DNA from: Sinorhizobium sp. RAC02
Lineage (GTDB): Bacteria > Pseudomonadota > Alphaproteobacteria > Rhizobiales > Rhizobiaceae
Assembly: GCF_001713395.1 (NCBI RefSeq)
Contig: NZ_CP016450.1
Location: forward strand, 3,960,501 to 4,024,500
Length of the DNA: 64,000 nt
Direction: 5' to 3'
How positions within the stretch are numbered: the first letter of the stretch is position 1; each line of letters starts with the position of its first letter. A program made the translations under genes and the position numbers. Below are positions 8,213-21,382 of this stretch, piece by piece. The notes beneath the pieces are model-generated. The model saw only the letters and a program-made list of their open reading frames with translations. It was not told where the DNA came from and searched no databases.

Positions 8213-11202
8213 GCGGTGCTAATCGTATTGCCGGTCAGGGCCGCCTGACGCCCGCCAAGACGGCGCGTTTCACCTTCGACGGAAAGACCTATCAGGCGCT
8301 GGAGGGTGATACCGTCGCCTCCGCGCTGCTCGCCAACGGCGTGCACCTCGTCGGTCGGTCGTTCAAGTATCACCGTCCGCGCGGCATTCTTTCGGCCGGT
8401 CCGGAAGAGCCGAATGCGCTGATTGACGTTTCCCGCGACGCCGCCCGCCGCCAGCCGAACGTGCGCGCGCCGGTGCAGGAAGTCTTCGACGGCATGAAGG
8501 TGGAATCGCAGAACCGCTGGCCCTCGCTGTCGTTCGATATCGGCGGCGTCAACAACCTGATGTCGCCGTTCTTCGCCGCCGGCTTCTACTACAAGACCTT
8601 CATGTGGCCGAAGGCCGCCTGGGAGAAGGTCTACGAGCCCTTTATCCGCAAGGCCGCCGGCCTCGGCGTCGCGCCGACCGAAGAAGATCCTGATCACTAC
8701 GCCAACCGTTACGCCTATTGCGATGTTCTGGTCGCCGGCGGTGGTGTTGCTGGCCTTTCCGCAGCGCTTGCCGCCGCCGAAGCCGGTGCCCGCGTCATCC
8801 TCGTCGACGAGCAGCCGGAAGTCGGCGGTGCGCTGCACTACGACACCTCCGTCACCATTGACGGCAAGAGCGGTTACGAATGGGCGCAGGCGACGGCCGC
8901 CAAGCTGAAGGCGATGGAGAACGTTACTGTTCTCACCCGCACGACGGCCTTCGGCTACTACAACCACAATTTCGTCGGCCTCGTCGAACGCGTGACGGAT
9001 CATCTCCCGCGCCCGGACAAGAAGCTGCCGCGCGAACGGCTCTGGCAGGTCCGCGCCAAGCGCGTGATTATCGCCACAGGCTCGATCGAGCGCCACATGG
9101 TGTTCGCCAACAATGACCGTCCGGGCATCATGCTCGCGTCGGCGGCGCGCACCTATCTCAACCATTTCGGCGTTGCCGTCGGCCGCAAGATTGGCGTCTA
9201 TACGGCAAGCGACTCGGCCTATGAAGCCGCGTTCGACCTCAAGCGGGCGGGCGTCACCATCGCCGCCATCGTCGACAACCGCGAAAAGCCGGGCGATGCC
9301 GTCCTGACGGAAGCCCGCAAGCTCGGCATCGAAGTGCTCACCGGGCATTCGGTCGTCGACACCAAGGGCAAGCTGCGCGTCTCATCCATCTCGGTCGCCC
9401 GCAATGGCGGCGGTTCGGCCCGCGCGATCCCGGTCGATGCGCTCCTGATGTCCGCCGGCTGGACGCCGTCCGTGCATCTGTTCTCGCAGTCACGCGGCAA
9501 GGTCGCCTATGACGCGGCCTCCGGCCGTTTCCTGCCGGGCACCTATGCGCAGGACTGCCTTTCCGTCGGTTCGTGCAACGGCACGGACGGCCTTCAGGCA
9601 ACCATCGAGGAATCGCTGGCAGCCGGCGAGTTGATGGCACGCGCCACCGGCAACGAGGGTGGCGCCAAGGTCGAGCTTCGCGGCGAAAATGCCTTCGAAT
9701 GGACCGGCGGCATGGCGGGCAGCGCCGAGGGCGCGGGTATCGATACGACGGTGAAGGCCTTCGTCGATTTCCAGAACGACGTCTGCGCCAAGGATATCCG
9801 CCTTGCCGTACGCGAGGGCATGCACTCGATCGAGCATATCAAGCGCTTCACCACCAATGGCATGGCGACGGATCAGGGCAAGCTGTCCAACATCCATGGC
9901 CTTGCCATCGCCTCAGAAGTGCTGAACCGCGAAATCCCGAAGATCGGCCTCACCACCTTCCGCGCGCCCTATACGCCGGTGACCTTCGGTGCGCTGATCA
10001 GCCATTCGCGCGGCGACCTGTTCGATCCGGCGCGCAAGACGCCGATGCATGCCTGGGAGGAGGCGCATGGCGCCGTCTTCGAGGATGTCGGCAACTGGAA
10101 GCGCGCCTGGTACTATCCGCGTTCCGGCGAAACCATGCACGATGCGGTCAACCGCGAGTGCCGTACGGTGCGTAACGCCGCCGGCCTGTTCGATGCCTCG
10201 ACGCTCGGCAAGATTGAGGTTGTCGGCCCGGATGCGGCCGAATTCCTCAACCTGATGTACACCAATGCCTGGGACACGCTGAAGCCCGGTCGCTGCCGCT
10301 ATGGTATCATGCTGCGCGAAGACGGTTTCGTCTATGACGACGGCGTCGTCGGGCGCCTCGCCGAGGATCGCTTCCACGTCACCACCACGACGGGCGGTGC
10401 GCCGCGTGTCATGAACCACATGGAAGACTATCTCCAGACGGAATTCCCGTATCTCAAGGTGTGGCTGACCTCGACCACGGAACAGTGGGCGGTCATCGCC
10501 GTGCAAGGCCCGAAGGCACGCGAAATCCTCGCGCCGCTGGTCGAAGGCATCGACATGACGAATGAGGCCTTCCCGCATATGAGCGTGCGTGAAGGCAAGA
10601 TCTGCGGCGTGCCGACAAGGCTCTTCCGCATGTCGTTCACGGGCGAGGCGGGCTTCGAAGTCAACGTGCCGGCCGATTACGGCCAGGCCGTCTGGGAAGC
10701 CATCTGGGCGCGTGCCGAACCGCTCGGCGCCTGCGCCTACGGCACCGAAACCATGCACGTCCTGCGCGCCGAAAAGGGCTACATCATTGTCGGCCAGGAT
10801 ACGGACGGTACCGTCACGCCGCACGATGCCAGCCTCAGCTGGGCGGTCTCCAAGAAGAAGACCGACTTCGTCGGCATTCGCGGCCTGAAGCGGCCCGACC
10901 TCGTCAAGGAAGGCCGCAAGCAGCTCGTCGGCCTGTTGACCAAGGATCCGACCGTGGTTCTGGAGGAGGGCGCGCAGATCGTCGCCGATCCGAACCAGCC
11001 GAAGCCGATGACCATGCTCGGCCATGTGACATCGTCCTACTGGTCGGAGAACTGCGGCCGCTCGATTGCCATGGCACTCGTCGCCGGTGGCCAGGCCCGT
11101 TTGGGCCAGACGCTCTACGTGCCGATGCCCGACCGCACCATCGCGGTCGAAGTCAGCGACATGGTCTTTGTCGACAAGGAAGGAGGACGCCTCAATGGCT
11201 GA
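8209..11202 (+). CDS. soxA: sarcosine oxidase subunit alpha
   Basis: 997 residues, normal for the family. Order of domains: an N-terminal 2Fe-2S-ferredoxin-like fold without cluster (TFDGKTYQALEGDTVASALL, about 15-105); an NAD-binding pyridine-nucleotide-disulfide-oxidoreductase region with CDVLVAGGGVAGLSAALAAA near 170; and a C-terminal glycine-cleavage-T-like folate domain (about 600-990, with RMSFTGEAGFEVNVP and the GCV_T C-terminal barrel). The folate domain captures formaldehyde from sarcosine as methylene-tetrahydrofolate. It overlaps soxG by eight bases. Confidence 0.96.
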   Translation: MSGANRIAGQGRLTPAKTARFTFDGKTYQALEGDTVASALLANGVHLVGRSFKYHRPRGILSAGPEEPNALIDVSRDAARRQPNVRAPVQEVFDGMKVESQNRWPSLSFDIGGVNNLMSPFFAAGFYYKTFMWPKAAWEKVYEPFIRKAAGLGVAPTEEDPDHYANRYAYCDVLVAGGGVAGLSAALAAAEAGARVILVDEQPEVGGALHYDTSVTIDGKSGYEWAQATAAKLKAMENVTVLTRTTAFGYYNHNFVGLVERVTDHLPRPDKKLPRERLWQVRAKRVIIATGSIERHMVFANNDRPGIMLASAARTYLNHFGVAVGRKIGVYTASDSAYEAAFDLKRAGVTIAAIVDNREKPGDAVLTEARKLGIEVLTGHSVVDTKGKLRVSSISVARNGGGSARAIPVDALLMSAGWTPSVHLFSQSRGKVAYDAASGRFLPGTYAQDCLSVGSCNGTDGLQATIEESLAAGELMARATGNEGGAKVELRGENAFEWTGGMAGSAEGAGIDTTVKAFVDFQNDVCAKDIRLAVREGMHSIEHIKRFTTNGMATDQGKLSNIHGLAIASEVLNREIPKIGLTTFRAPYTPVTFGALISHSRGDLFDPARKTPMHAWEEAHGAVFEDVGNWKRAWYYPRSGETMHDAVNRECRTVRNAAGLFDASTLGKIEVVGPDAAEFLNLMYTNAWDTLKPGRCRYGIMLREDGFVYDDGVVGRLAEDRFHVTTTTGGAPRVMNHMEDYLQTEFPYLKVWLTSTTEQWAVIAVQGPKAREILAPLVEGIDMTNEAFPHMSVREGKICGVPTRLFRMSFTGEAGFEVNVPADYGQAVWEAIWARAEPLGACAYGTETMHVLRAEKGYIIVGQDTDGTVTPHDASLSWAVSKKKTDFVGIRGLKRPDLVKEGRKQLVGLLTKDPTVVLEEGAQIVADPNQPKPMTMLGHVTSSYWSENCGRSIAMALVAGGQARLGQTLYVPMPDRTIAVEVSDMVFVDKEGGRLNG

Positions 11203-11743
11203 TCAAGCTCTCCGCAAGGCGCCGCTCGCCGGCCGTCATGGTGGTTCCGCCGGCGCGCGCGTCACGCCCGCCGCCCCCGCAACCCGCCTGTCGCTGCGTG
11301 CCGGCATCGACGCCATCGGCACGCTGTCGCTGGCCTTCGGCCTTGAACTGCCGCAGCGGCCCAAAACTTCGGCATCGGTCAGTGGCCGCCACGCGCTCTG
11401 GCTCGGGCCGGACGAGTGGCTGCTGATCGATGAGAACGGCACCGACCTGATGGCGATCGCCTCCGGCGTTTCGGCGCTGCATTCGGCCACGGACGTTTCC
11501 CACCGCAACACGGCGATCCTCGTTTCCGGGCCGGATGCGGCCGGTGCGATTGCCAGCAGCTGCCCGCTCGATCTCGGCAAGACGATCTTCCCGGTCGGTG
11601 CCGCGGCCCGCACCGTGCTCGGCAAGATCGAGATCGTGCTCCTGCGCACGGGCGAAGAGGATTATCGCGTCGAATGCTGGCGTTCGTTCTCGTCGTACGC
11701 CTTCGGCATTCTTGCCGAAGGTGCGGAAGACGCCGGGCTCTGA
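11195..11743 (+). CDS. soxG: sarcosine oxidase subunit gamma
   Basis: 182 residues from the ATG at 11195, which lies inside the end of soxA and has AAGGAGG upstream. Family features are visible: RHALWLGPDEWLLID in the middle, then STDVSHRNTAILVSGPDAA, SCPLDLG and ECWRSFSSYAFGIL at the end. The gamma subunit resembles the GcvT/YgfZ fold and completes the alpha-beta-gamma-delta tetramer. It is the last gene of the operon and converges with the GNAT gene seven bases away. Confidence 0.93.
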   Translation: MADQALRKAPLAGRHGGSAGARVTPAAPATRLSLRAGIDAIGTLSLAFGLELPQRPKTSASVSGRHALWLGPDEWLLIDENGTDLMAIASGVSALHSATDVSHRNTAILVSGPDAAGAIASSCPLDLGKTIFPVGAAARTVLGKIEIVLLRTGEEDYRVECWRSFSSYAFGILAEGAEDAGL

Positions 11744-11750
11744 TCCCGGA

Positions 11751-12275
11751 TCAGAAGAAGCGATAGAAAAACAGGGCTGTCTCTCGCGTGCCGGGGGACA
11801 GCCCTTTGTACAGGTACCGGTCGTGGCCGCCGAGGGTAAATCCCTGGCGCATGTAGAACCGGCAGGCTGCGACATTGGTCGTCTGGGTCTCGAGCCGGAT
11901 GCCGGGTAGGTCCTTCTCCTTCGCCCAGGTGACCGCCTGCTGCATCAGACGTTGTGCGGCACCGGTGCCGCGCCATTCCATGTCGACGGCAAGATCATCG
12001 ATCGAGGCGAGATCGTTCCATTCGCGCGACAGCGCGATGTAGCCGACAGGCGCCTCGTCGCCGACGACGACAAAGAGGCCCTTGTCATCCGTCGCCACAT
12101 GCAGCGCCAGTTCCGCCGGATCGAAGCCATAACTTTTCGGATAGGGCTCGACCGGGCGCGCATGGGCCAGCCAGTCGCCTTCGAAGGGCGGCGCGGCCTC
12201 GCGAGTGATGAGGAAGGAGAAATCGCAGGCGCCAAGCGCCGTCAGATCCTCCGGGGTGGCAGATCGAACCTTCAC
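11751..12275 (-). CDS. GNAT N-acetyltransferase (streptothricin-acetyltransferase-like)
   Basis: 174 residues. The GNAT core is clear: IDDLAVDMEWRGTGAAQRLM is the acetyl-CoA pyrophosphate loop (R/Q-x-x-G-x-G/A), followed by LETQTTNVAACRFYMRQGF, the motif B helix. The N-terminal part (MKVRSATPEDLTALGACDFS and the YPKSYGFD segment) resembles the Sat/streptothricin acetyltransferase branch, but the natural substrate may be any small amine. The start is GTG at 12275, whose GTGA overlaps the stop of the MaoC gene, so the two are translationally coupled. Confidence 0.82.
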   Translation of the reverse strand: MKVRSATPEDLTALGACDFSFLITREAAPPFEGDWLAHARPVEPYPKSYGFDPAELALHVATDDKGLFVVVGDEAPVGYIALSREWNDLASIDDLAVDMEWRGTGAAQRLMQQAVTWAKEKDLPGIRLETQTTNVAACRFYMRQGFTLGGHDRYLYKGLSPGTRETALFFYRFF

Positions 12276-12760
12276 ACGTCCTCCGGACGGTCCTTCGGGT
12301 CGAACTGGATGATGGTGATCCAGTCGGCCGTCAGCGCCGGCTTGCGCTCGTCCTCGATCTCGACCGTCACGTCGTAGCGGATCGTCACCATGCCGGCGCC
12401 GCGGAAGCGGGCTTCGGCGAGAACGAAGCGGCCGCGCACGCGCGCGCCGCTCTTCACCGGCGTCATGAAGCGAACTTTATCAAACCCGTAATTGATGCCC
12501 ATCGTCTGTTCGACGATGCGCGGAACGCAGTCGTAGTTCATTGCCGAGAGCAGTGAGAGCGTCAGGAAGCCGTGGGCGATCGTGCCGCCGAAGGGGGTTT
12601 CCGCCGCCGCGCGCACGGGATCGGTGTGAATGAACTGATGGTCTTCCGTGGCCTCGGCAAAGCGGTCGATCATCGTCTGGTCGACGGTGAACCAGCGTGA
12701 CAGGCCGAGCTCCGTGCCGACGAGGGCGGCAATGTCTTTCAGGTGGATATTGTCTGGCAT
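12272..12760 (-). CDS. MaoC-like (R)-specific enoyl-CoA hydratase (NodN-type)
   Basis: 162 residues from the ATG at 12760, chosen over an upstream start because GGAAAG precedes it and the protein then begins MPDNIHLKDIAALVG. It is a single hot-dog domain with the hydratase-2 motif FAEATEDHQFIHTDPVRA (catalytic Asp and His) and FGGTIAHGFLTLSLLS. The family hydrates trans-2-enoyl-CoA to the R-3-hydroxy form and includes rhizobial NodN; exact substrate unknown. It starts 63 bp after the glgX stop on the same strand and may receive read-through from the glycogen operon. Confidence 0.88.
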   Translation of the reverse strand: MPDNIHLKDIAALVGTELGLSRWFTVDQTMIDRFAEATEDHQFIHTDPVRAAAETPFGGTIAHGFLTLSLLSAMNYDCVPRIVEQTMGINYGFDKVRFMTPVKSGARVRGRFVLAEARFRGAGMVTIRYDVTVEIEDERKPALTADWITIIQFDPKDRPEDV

Positions 12761-12823
12761 AGGGCTTTCCCGTCGATCGATTCGCGCCTCTTCTAGAGGG
12801 GCGGTTTGTCCGGGCAATGAAGA

Positions 12824-14797
12824 TCAATGCTTTTCGACAAAAATCTCGACGCTGCGTGGATGAAGGAGACCAGTCGCGGGATGGTTGGCAGAAAGCAGGC
12901 TCGTCCACTCTCGCCCCTCCGGGGGCGGCAAGGCAAGAGCTTGCGCGCCATGAGTCCGGTTGATGGCAAGCGCAAGATGAACGATCCGTTGCTGCTGTAG
13001 ATCAGGTGTCTTCAAAAGGGCAAGCAGGGTTCCGGCGAACGGCGCTTCCCAGTCGCCGACGGTCATCGGGCTGCCTGCCAGCGTCAGCCACTCGACATCG
13101 CCCGCGCCGCTGAGGAATGTGGTCTCGCCAAGCGCGGGAAAACGCTTGCGGATCGCTGCGAGCATGGCGGTGTGCTCGATCAGGCCTTCGTCCAGCCTGT
13201 CCCAATGCATCCAGGTGATGGCATTGTCCTGGCAATAGGCATTGTTGTTGCCCTGCTGGCTGCGCCCGCCCTCGTCGCCGGCCGTCAGCATCACCGTGCC
13301 GCGCGAGAGGAAGAGGCTGGACAGCAGCGCCTTCACATCGGCGCGGCGGGCGGACAGCACCGCGCCGTCCGTCGTCGCACCCTCGACGCCATTGTTCCAG
13401 GAGTGGTTTTCGTTGTGGCCGTCGCGGTTGTCCTCGCCGTTCGCCTCGTTGTGCTTCACCGTGTGCGAAACGAGGTCCATCAGCGTGAAGCCATCATGGG
13501 CGGCGAGGAAATTGACGGTTCGTGTGCTGTCCCCGCCGTGGCGTGAAAAAATGTCGGAGGAGCCGGCAAAGGCGGTGACGAAAGACCCTAGCCGATGGCT
13601 GTCGCCGCGCCAGAAAGTGCGTGTGTCGTCGCGGTAGCGGTCGTTCCATTCCAGGAAGGGGGCGGGGAAATTGCCGAGCTGGTAGCCGCCGGGGCCGATA
13701 TCCCAGGGTTCGGCGATCAGCACGCGGTCTTTCAACAGCGGGTCGGCGCAGATTTCAGACAGCAGGGCGGCGTGGGCGGAAAAGCCGTCGGTCTCGCGGC
13801 CGAGGATCGTCGCGAGGTCGAAGCGGAAACCATCGACGCCGGCATGGCGCACGAAATAGCGCAGGCTGTCGAGCACGAGCTGGCGGACGACGGGGTGCTC
13901 ACCGGCAATGGTGTTGCCGCAGCCGGTGTCGTTGATCAGTTCGCCGGGTCGACCCTCCACATGGCGGTAATAGGTGAGGTTGTCGAGGCCGCGCATGGAG
14001 AGCGTCGCGCCATGGCGGTCGCTCTCGCCGGAATGGTTGAAGACGAGATCGAGCACGACACCGATATTTTCCGCGCGCAGGGCCGCGACGGTGTCGGCGA
14101 GTTCCGTCATGCCGCCCGGCACGAGGCGTGGGTCGAGCGCCATCAGTGCGATCGGGTTGTAGCCCCAGCTGTTGGACAGGCCGAGCGGTGGCAGGTGGCG
14201 CTCGTCGATCCAGGCGGTGATCGGCATCAACTCGACCGCATCGACGCCGAGGCGTTTGAGATGGGCGAGCACGGCGGGGTGGGCCAAGGCTGCGACCGTG
14301 CCGCGCATGGCCTCCGGCACGTCCGGGTGCAGCATGGTGAAGCTGCGCACGGCAATTTCATAGACGAAGCCGCCGGGACGGAAGATCGGTGGTTTTACGT
14401 TGACGAGCACGTCGCGGGTGACGATGGCCTTTGGCACGATGGCCGCCGTGTCCGTGCCGAGGAGCGTCAGCCGGCCATCATGCACGAAGGGGCGATCGAG
14501 TTCCTTGGCATAGGGGTCAACCAGCAACTTGGCCGGGTCGAACCACAGGCCGTGATCCGGCGAATAGACGCCGTCCGCGCGAAAACCGTAGCGCGTGCCT
14601 TCTGCGGCGCCCTCGACGAAGACGCGGTGGAAGCCGTTTTCATCCCGCCCCATGGTGAGGCGGGCGAGTTCCGTGTTGCCATCATCGTCGAACAGGCAAA
14701 GCTCGACGCGGCCGGCATCGTGCGAATAGACCGAGAACTCCACCCCCTCCCCGGAGAGCGTGGCGCCCGGTGCGAAGGAGGGGGCGATTGTCGTCAT
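12824..14797 (-). CDS. glgX: glycogen debranching enzyme GlgX
   Basis: 657 residues. It removes short alpha-1,6 branches from phosphorylase-limited glycogen. An N-terminal CBM48 domain (GVEFSVYSHDAGRVELCLFD) is followed by the GH13 barrel: LDLVFNHSGESDRHG (region I), GFRFDLATILGRE (nucleophile Asp, region II), VLIAEPWDIGPGGYQLG (acid Glu, region III) and FLAAHDGFTLMDLVS (region IV). The insert ANGEDNRDGHNENHSWN is typical of GlgX/isoamylase. It is the last of six operon genes and starts one base after the pgm stop. Confidence 0.96.
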   Translation of the reverse strand: MTTIAPSFAPGATLSGEGVEFSVYSHDAGRVELCLFDDDGNTELARLTMGRDENGFHRVFVEGAAEGTRYGFRADGVYSPDHGLWFDPAKLLVDPYAKELDRPFVHDGRLTLLGTDTAAIVPKAIVTRDVLVNVKPPIFRPGGFVYEIAVRSFTMLHPDVPEAMRGTVAALAHPAVLAHLKRLGVDAVELMPITAWIDERHLPPLGLSNSWGYNPIALMALDPRLVPGGMTELADTVAALRAENIGVVLDLVFNHSGESDRHGATLSMRGLDNLTYYRHVEGRPGELINDTGCGNTIAGEHPVVRQLVLDSLRYFVRHAGVDGFRFDLATILGRETDGFSAHAALLSEICADPLLKDRVLIAEPWDIGPGGYQLGNFPAPFLEWNDRYRDDTRTFWRGDSHRLGSFVTAFAGSSDIFSRHGGDSTRTVNFLAAHDGFTLMDLVSHTVKHNEANGEDNRDGHNENHSWNNGVEGATTDGAVLSARRADVKALLSSLFLSRGTVMLTAGDEGGRSQQGNNNAYCQDNAITWMHWDRLDEGLIEHTAMLAAIRKRFPALGETTFLSGAGDVEWLTLAGSPMTVGDWEAPFAGTLLALLKTPDLQQQRIVHLALAINRTHGAQALALPPPEGREWTSLLSANHPATGLLHPRSVEIFVEKH

Positions 14798-14798
14798 C

Positions 14799-16433
<1,635 letters not shown>

Positions 16434-17873
16434 TTAGACTCGCGAAAGAAGGCTGGAATAGAGGTCGGCATAACGCGCGGCGCTGTTTTCCCAGGAAACG
16501 TCGGACTTCATGCCCTGGTTCTGGATGCGGGCCCAGATTTTGGGCTCGCTATAGGCCTTGAAGACCCGGCGCAGCGCGTGTTGCAGGCCCTCGGCATTGA
16601 TCGGGGTGAACTGGAAGCCCGTTGCGACGCGGGCGGAAAGGGCGGCCTCGTTGGCGTCGATCACGGTGTCGGCAAGGCCGCCGGTGCGTGCGACGATGGG
16701 AACGCAGCCGTAGCGCAGGCCATAGAGCTGGGTGAGGCCGCAGGGCTCGAAGCGCGACGGGATGAGGATCGCGTCGGCGCCGGCCTGCATGAGATGCGAC
16801 AGCGGCTCGTTGTAGCCGATGACGATGCCGATGCGGCCACGATGGCGGGAGGCGGCGGCGAGCAGCGCGCCTTCGAGGCCCTGGTCACCGGAGCCGAGCA
16901 CGGCAAGCTTACCGCCCTGCTCGACGATCCAGTCGGCCGTCTCGGCGATGAGATCGATGCCCTTCTGCCAGGTGAGGCGGCTGACGACGCAGAAGATCGG
17001 GCCGGTGTCCTGTACGAGGCTGAAACGCTCGGCGAGCGCCTGCCGGTTGACGGCACGCTGCTTGAGGGAGCCGGCGGCATAGGTGCGGGCGATATGGGCG
17101 TCCGTTTCGGGGCTCCACACGGCAGTGTCGATGCCGTTGACGAGGCCGACGAGATCGGAGGCGCGCGCATTCATCAGGCCTTCGAGGCCCATGCCGTATT
17201 CCGGCGTCATGATCTCGTGTGCATAGGTTGGGCTGACCGTGGTGATCGACCAGGCTGTGCGCAGCCCTCCCTTCAGGAAGCCGACATCGCCGTAATATTC
17301 CAGTCCATCCACGGTGAAGGCCTCCGGTGGCAGGCCGAGGTCCGGAAAAATATCGGCGCCGAACTGACCCTGGAAGGCGAGATTGTGCACGGTGATGATG
17401 GTGGGAATGTGCTGGAGACCCGTGTAGCGCATGTAAACGGCCGTCATCGCCGCCTGCCAGTCATGGGCCTGCACAATGTCCGGCTGCCAATCCGGCAAGA
17501 GCCCGCGGGCGATTTCCGCGCCCGCGAAGGAGAGCGCTGCGAAGCGGCGCCAGTTGTCGACGAAATCCTTGCCGGTGGCATCGGTATACGGCCCGCCCGG
17601 ACGATCGTAGAAGCCCGGCGCATCCAACACGAGGATGTCGAGGCCCTCATGCGTGGTAGCGAGAATGCGTGCCGGCTCGCCGAGCAGGTCGTCGAAAGTG
17701 GCGACCACATCGACGGTGCTCAGGCGCTGCATGACACCAGGATAGCCGGGCATCAACGTGCGCATCTGCATGCCATGCCCGGCGAGCGCGATCGGCAATG
17801 CGCCGGCGACGTCGGCGAGGCCTCCCGTCTTGATGAGCGGGAATACTTCGGATGCCACCGAAAGGATTTTCAT
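16434..17873 (-). CDS. glgA: glycogen synthase (ADP-glucose)
   Basis: 479 residues; GT5 family enzyme that extends alpha-1,4-glucan from ADP-glucose. The N-terminal [13 protein letters not shown] motif binds ADP-glucose (normally KVGGL; here [18 protein letters not shown]). [41 protein letters not shown] and the C-terminal [31 protein letters not shown] (E-x7-E-type region) are present. It starts seven bases after the glgC stop. Confidence 0.96.
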   Translation of the reverse strand: MKILSVASEVFPLIKTGGLADVAGALPIALAGHGMQMRTLMPGYPGVMQRLSTVDVVATFDDLLGEPARILATTHEGLDILVLDAPGFYDRPGGPYTDATGKDFVDNWRRFAALSFAGAEIARGLLPDWQPDIVQAHDWQAAMTAVYMRYTGLQHIPTIITVHNLAFQGQFGADIFPDLGLPPEAFTVDGLEYYGDVGFLKGGLRTAWSITTVSPTYAHEIMTPEYGMGLEGLMNARASDLVGLVNGIDTAVWSPETDAHIARTYAAGSLKQRAVNRQALAERFSLVQDTGPIFCVVSRLTWQKGIDLIAETADWIVEQGGKLAVLGSGDQGLEGALLAAASRHRGRIGIVIGYNEPLSHLMQAGADAILIPSRFEPCGLTQLYGLRYGCVPIVARTGGLADTVIDANEAALSARVATGFQFTPINAEGLQHALRRVFKAYSEPKIWARIQNQGMKSDVSWENSAARYADLYSSLLSRV

Positions 17874-17880
17874 TGGTCGA

Positions 17881-19143
17881 CTACAGCTCCAGCTTGTCGA
17901 TCATCGGTTGGGTGATGAGGCAGATGCCGTTTTCCGACCGACGGAAACGTTTGGCGTCGAGTTCCGGTTCCTCACCGACGACGAGGCCTTCCGGAATGAT
18001 GACGCCGCGATCGATGACGACATTCTTGAGGTTGGCATGGCGGCCGACCATGACATTCGGCAGAACGACGGCCCCTTCAAGGCGGGCATAGGAATTGGCA
18101 CGCACGCCGGTGAAGAGCAGGCTGCGGTGCAGCGTCGAGCCGGAAATGATGCAGTCACCCGACACCAGCGACGAGATTGCCGAACCGCGGCGGTCCTCGT
18201 CGTCATGCACGAACTTCGCCGGCGGCTTGATCTCGGCGAAAGTCCAGATCGGCCAGGTGCTGTCGTAGATGTCGAGTTCGGGGGTGATGTGTGTCAGGTC
18301 GATATTGGCCTGCCAGTAGGCGTCGATCGTGCCGACGTCGCGCCAATAGGCTTCACGCTCGAAATCCGAACGCACGCAGGACTGGTTGAAGCGGTGGGCG
18401 ACGGCTTTGCCGTGCTCGACGATGTAGGGGATGATGTCCTTGCCGAAGTCGCGGCTCGACGTCGGGTCGGCAGCGTCGCGGCGCAGCAATTCCATCAGGA
18501 ACTTGGTGTGGAAGACGTAGATGCCCATCGAGGCCAGCGCCATTTCCGGATTGCCGGGAATGCCCGGCGGGTCGGCCGGCTTTTCCACGAAGGCGATGAT
18601 CTGGTCCTTCTCGTCGACATGCATGACGCCGAAGCCGGTCGCTTCCATGCGCGGCACTTCCAAGCAGCCGATGGTGACCTGCGCGCCGGAATCGACATGC
18701 TGCTGGAGCATCAGCTCGTAGTCCATCTTGTAGATATGGTCGCCCGCAAGGATGACCATGTACTCGACGCCGTAGTCCTCGATGATATCGATGTTCTGGT
18801 AGACCGCGTCGGCCGTACCCTCGTACCACTGCGTTTCGGAAACGCGCTGGCTGGCCGGCAGGATGTCGAAGCTTTCGTTACGTTCCGGGCGGAAGAAGTT
18901 CCAGCCGCGCTGCAGGTGGCGGATCAGCGAATGCGCCTTGTATTGTGTCGCGACGCCGATACGGCGGATACCCGAGTTCAGCGCATTGGACAGCGCAAAA
19001 TCGATGATGCGCGCCTTGCCGCCGAAATAGACGGCAGGCTTGGCGCGCCGGTCCGTCAGTTCCTTCAGGCGGCTTCCTCGACCGCCGGCAAGAACATAGG
19101 CCATCGCGTCACGGGCGAGGGGTTGAATCCGCTTTTGCTCCAT
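17881..19143 (-). CDS. glgC: glucose-1-phosphate adenylyltransferase
   Basis: 420 residues. It makes ADP-glucose, the committed and allosterically controlled step. It opens [20 protein letters not shown] and continues with [20 protein letters not shown], the nucleotidyltransferase signature and activator-site region nearly as in the Agrobacterium enzyme (activated by fructose-6-phosphate and pyruvate in that genus). The catalytic Asp block is [14 protein letters not shown]. The C-terminal left-handed beta-helix follows ([15 protein letters not shown] and [16 protein letters not shown]). Confidence 0.97.
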   Translation of the reverse strand: MEQKRIQPLARDAMAYVLAGGRGSRLKELTDRRAKPAVYFGGKARIIDFALSNALNSGIRRIGVATQYKAHSLIRHLQRGWNFFRPERNESFDILPASQRVSETQWYEGTADAVYQNIDIIEDYGVEYMVILAGDHIYKMDYELMLQQHVDSGAQVTIGCLEVPRMEATGFGVMHVDEKDQIIAFVEKPADPPGIPGNPEMALASMGIYVFHTKFLMELLRRDAADPTSSRDFGKDIIPYIVEHGKAVAHRFNQSCVRSDFEREAYWRDVGTIDAYWQANIDLTHITPELDIYDSTWPIWTFAEIKPPAKFVHDDEDRRGSAISSLVSGDCIISGSTLHRSLLFTGVRANSYARLEGAVVLPNVMVGRHANLKNVVIDRGVIIPEGLVVGEEPELDAKRFRRSENGICLITQPMIDKLEL

Positions 19144-19168
19144 AGTGTCCGTCCTCCCGACAGTCGAA

Positions 19169-21381
<2,213 letters not shown>

Positions 21382-21382
<1 letters not shown>
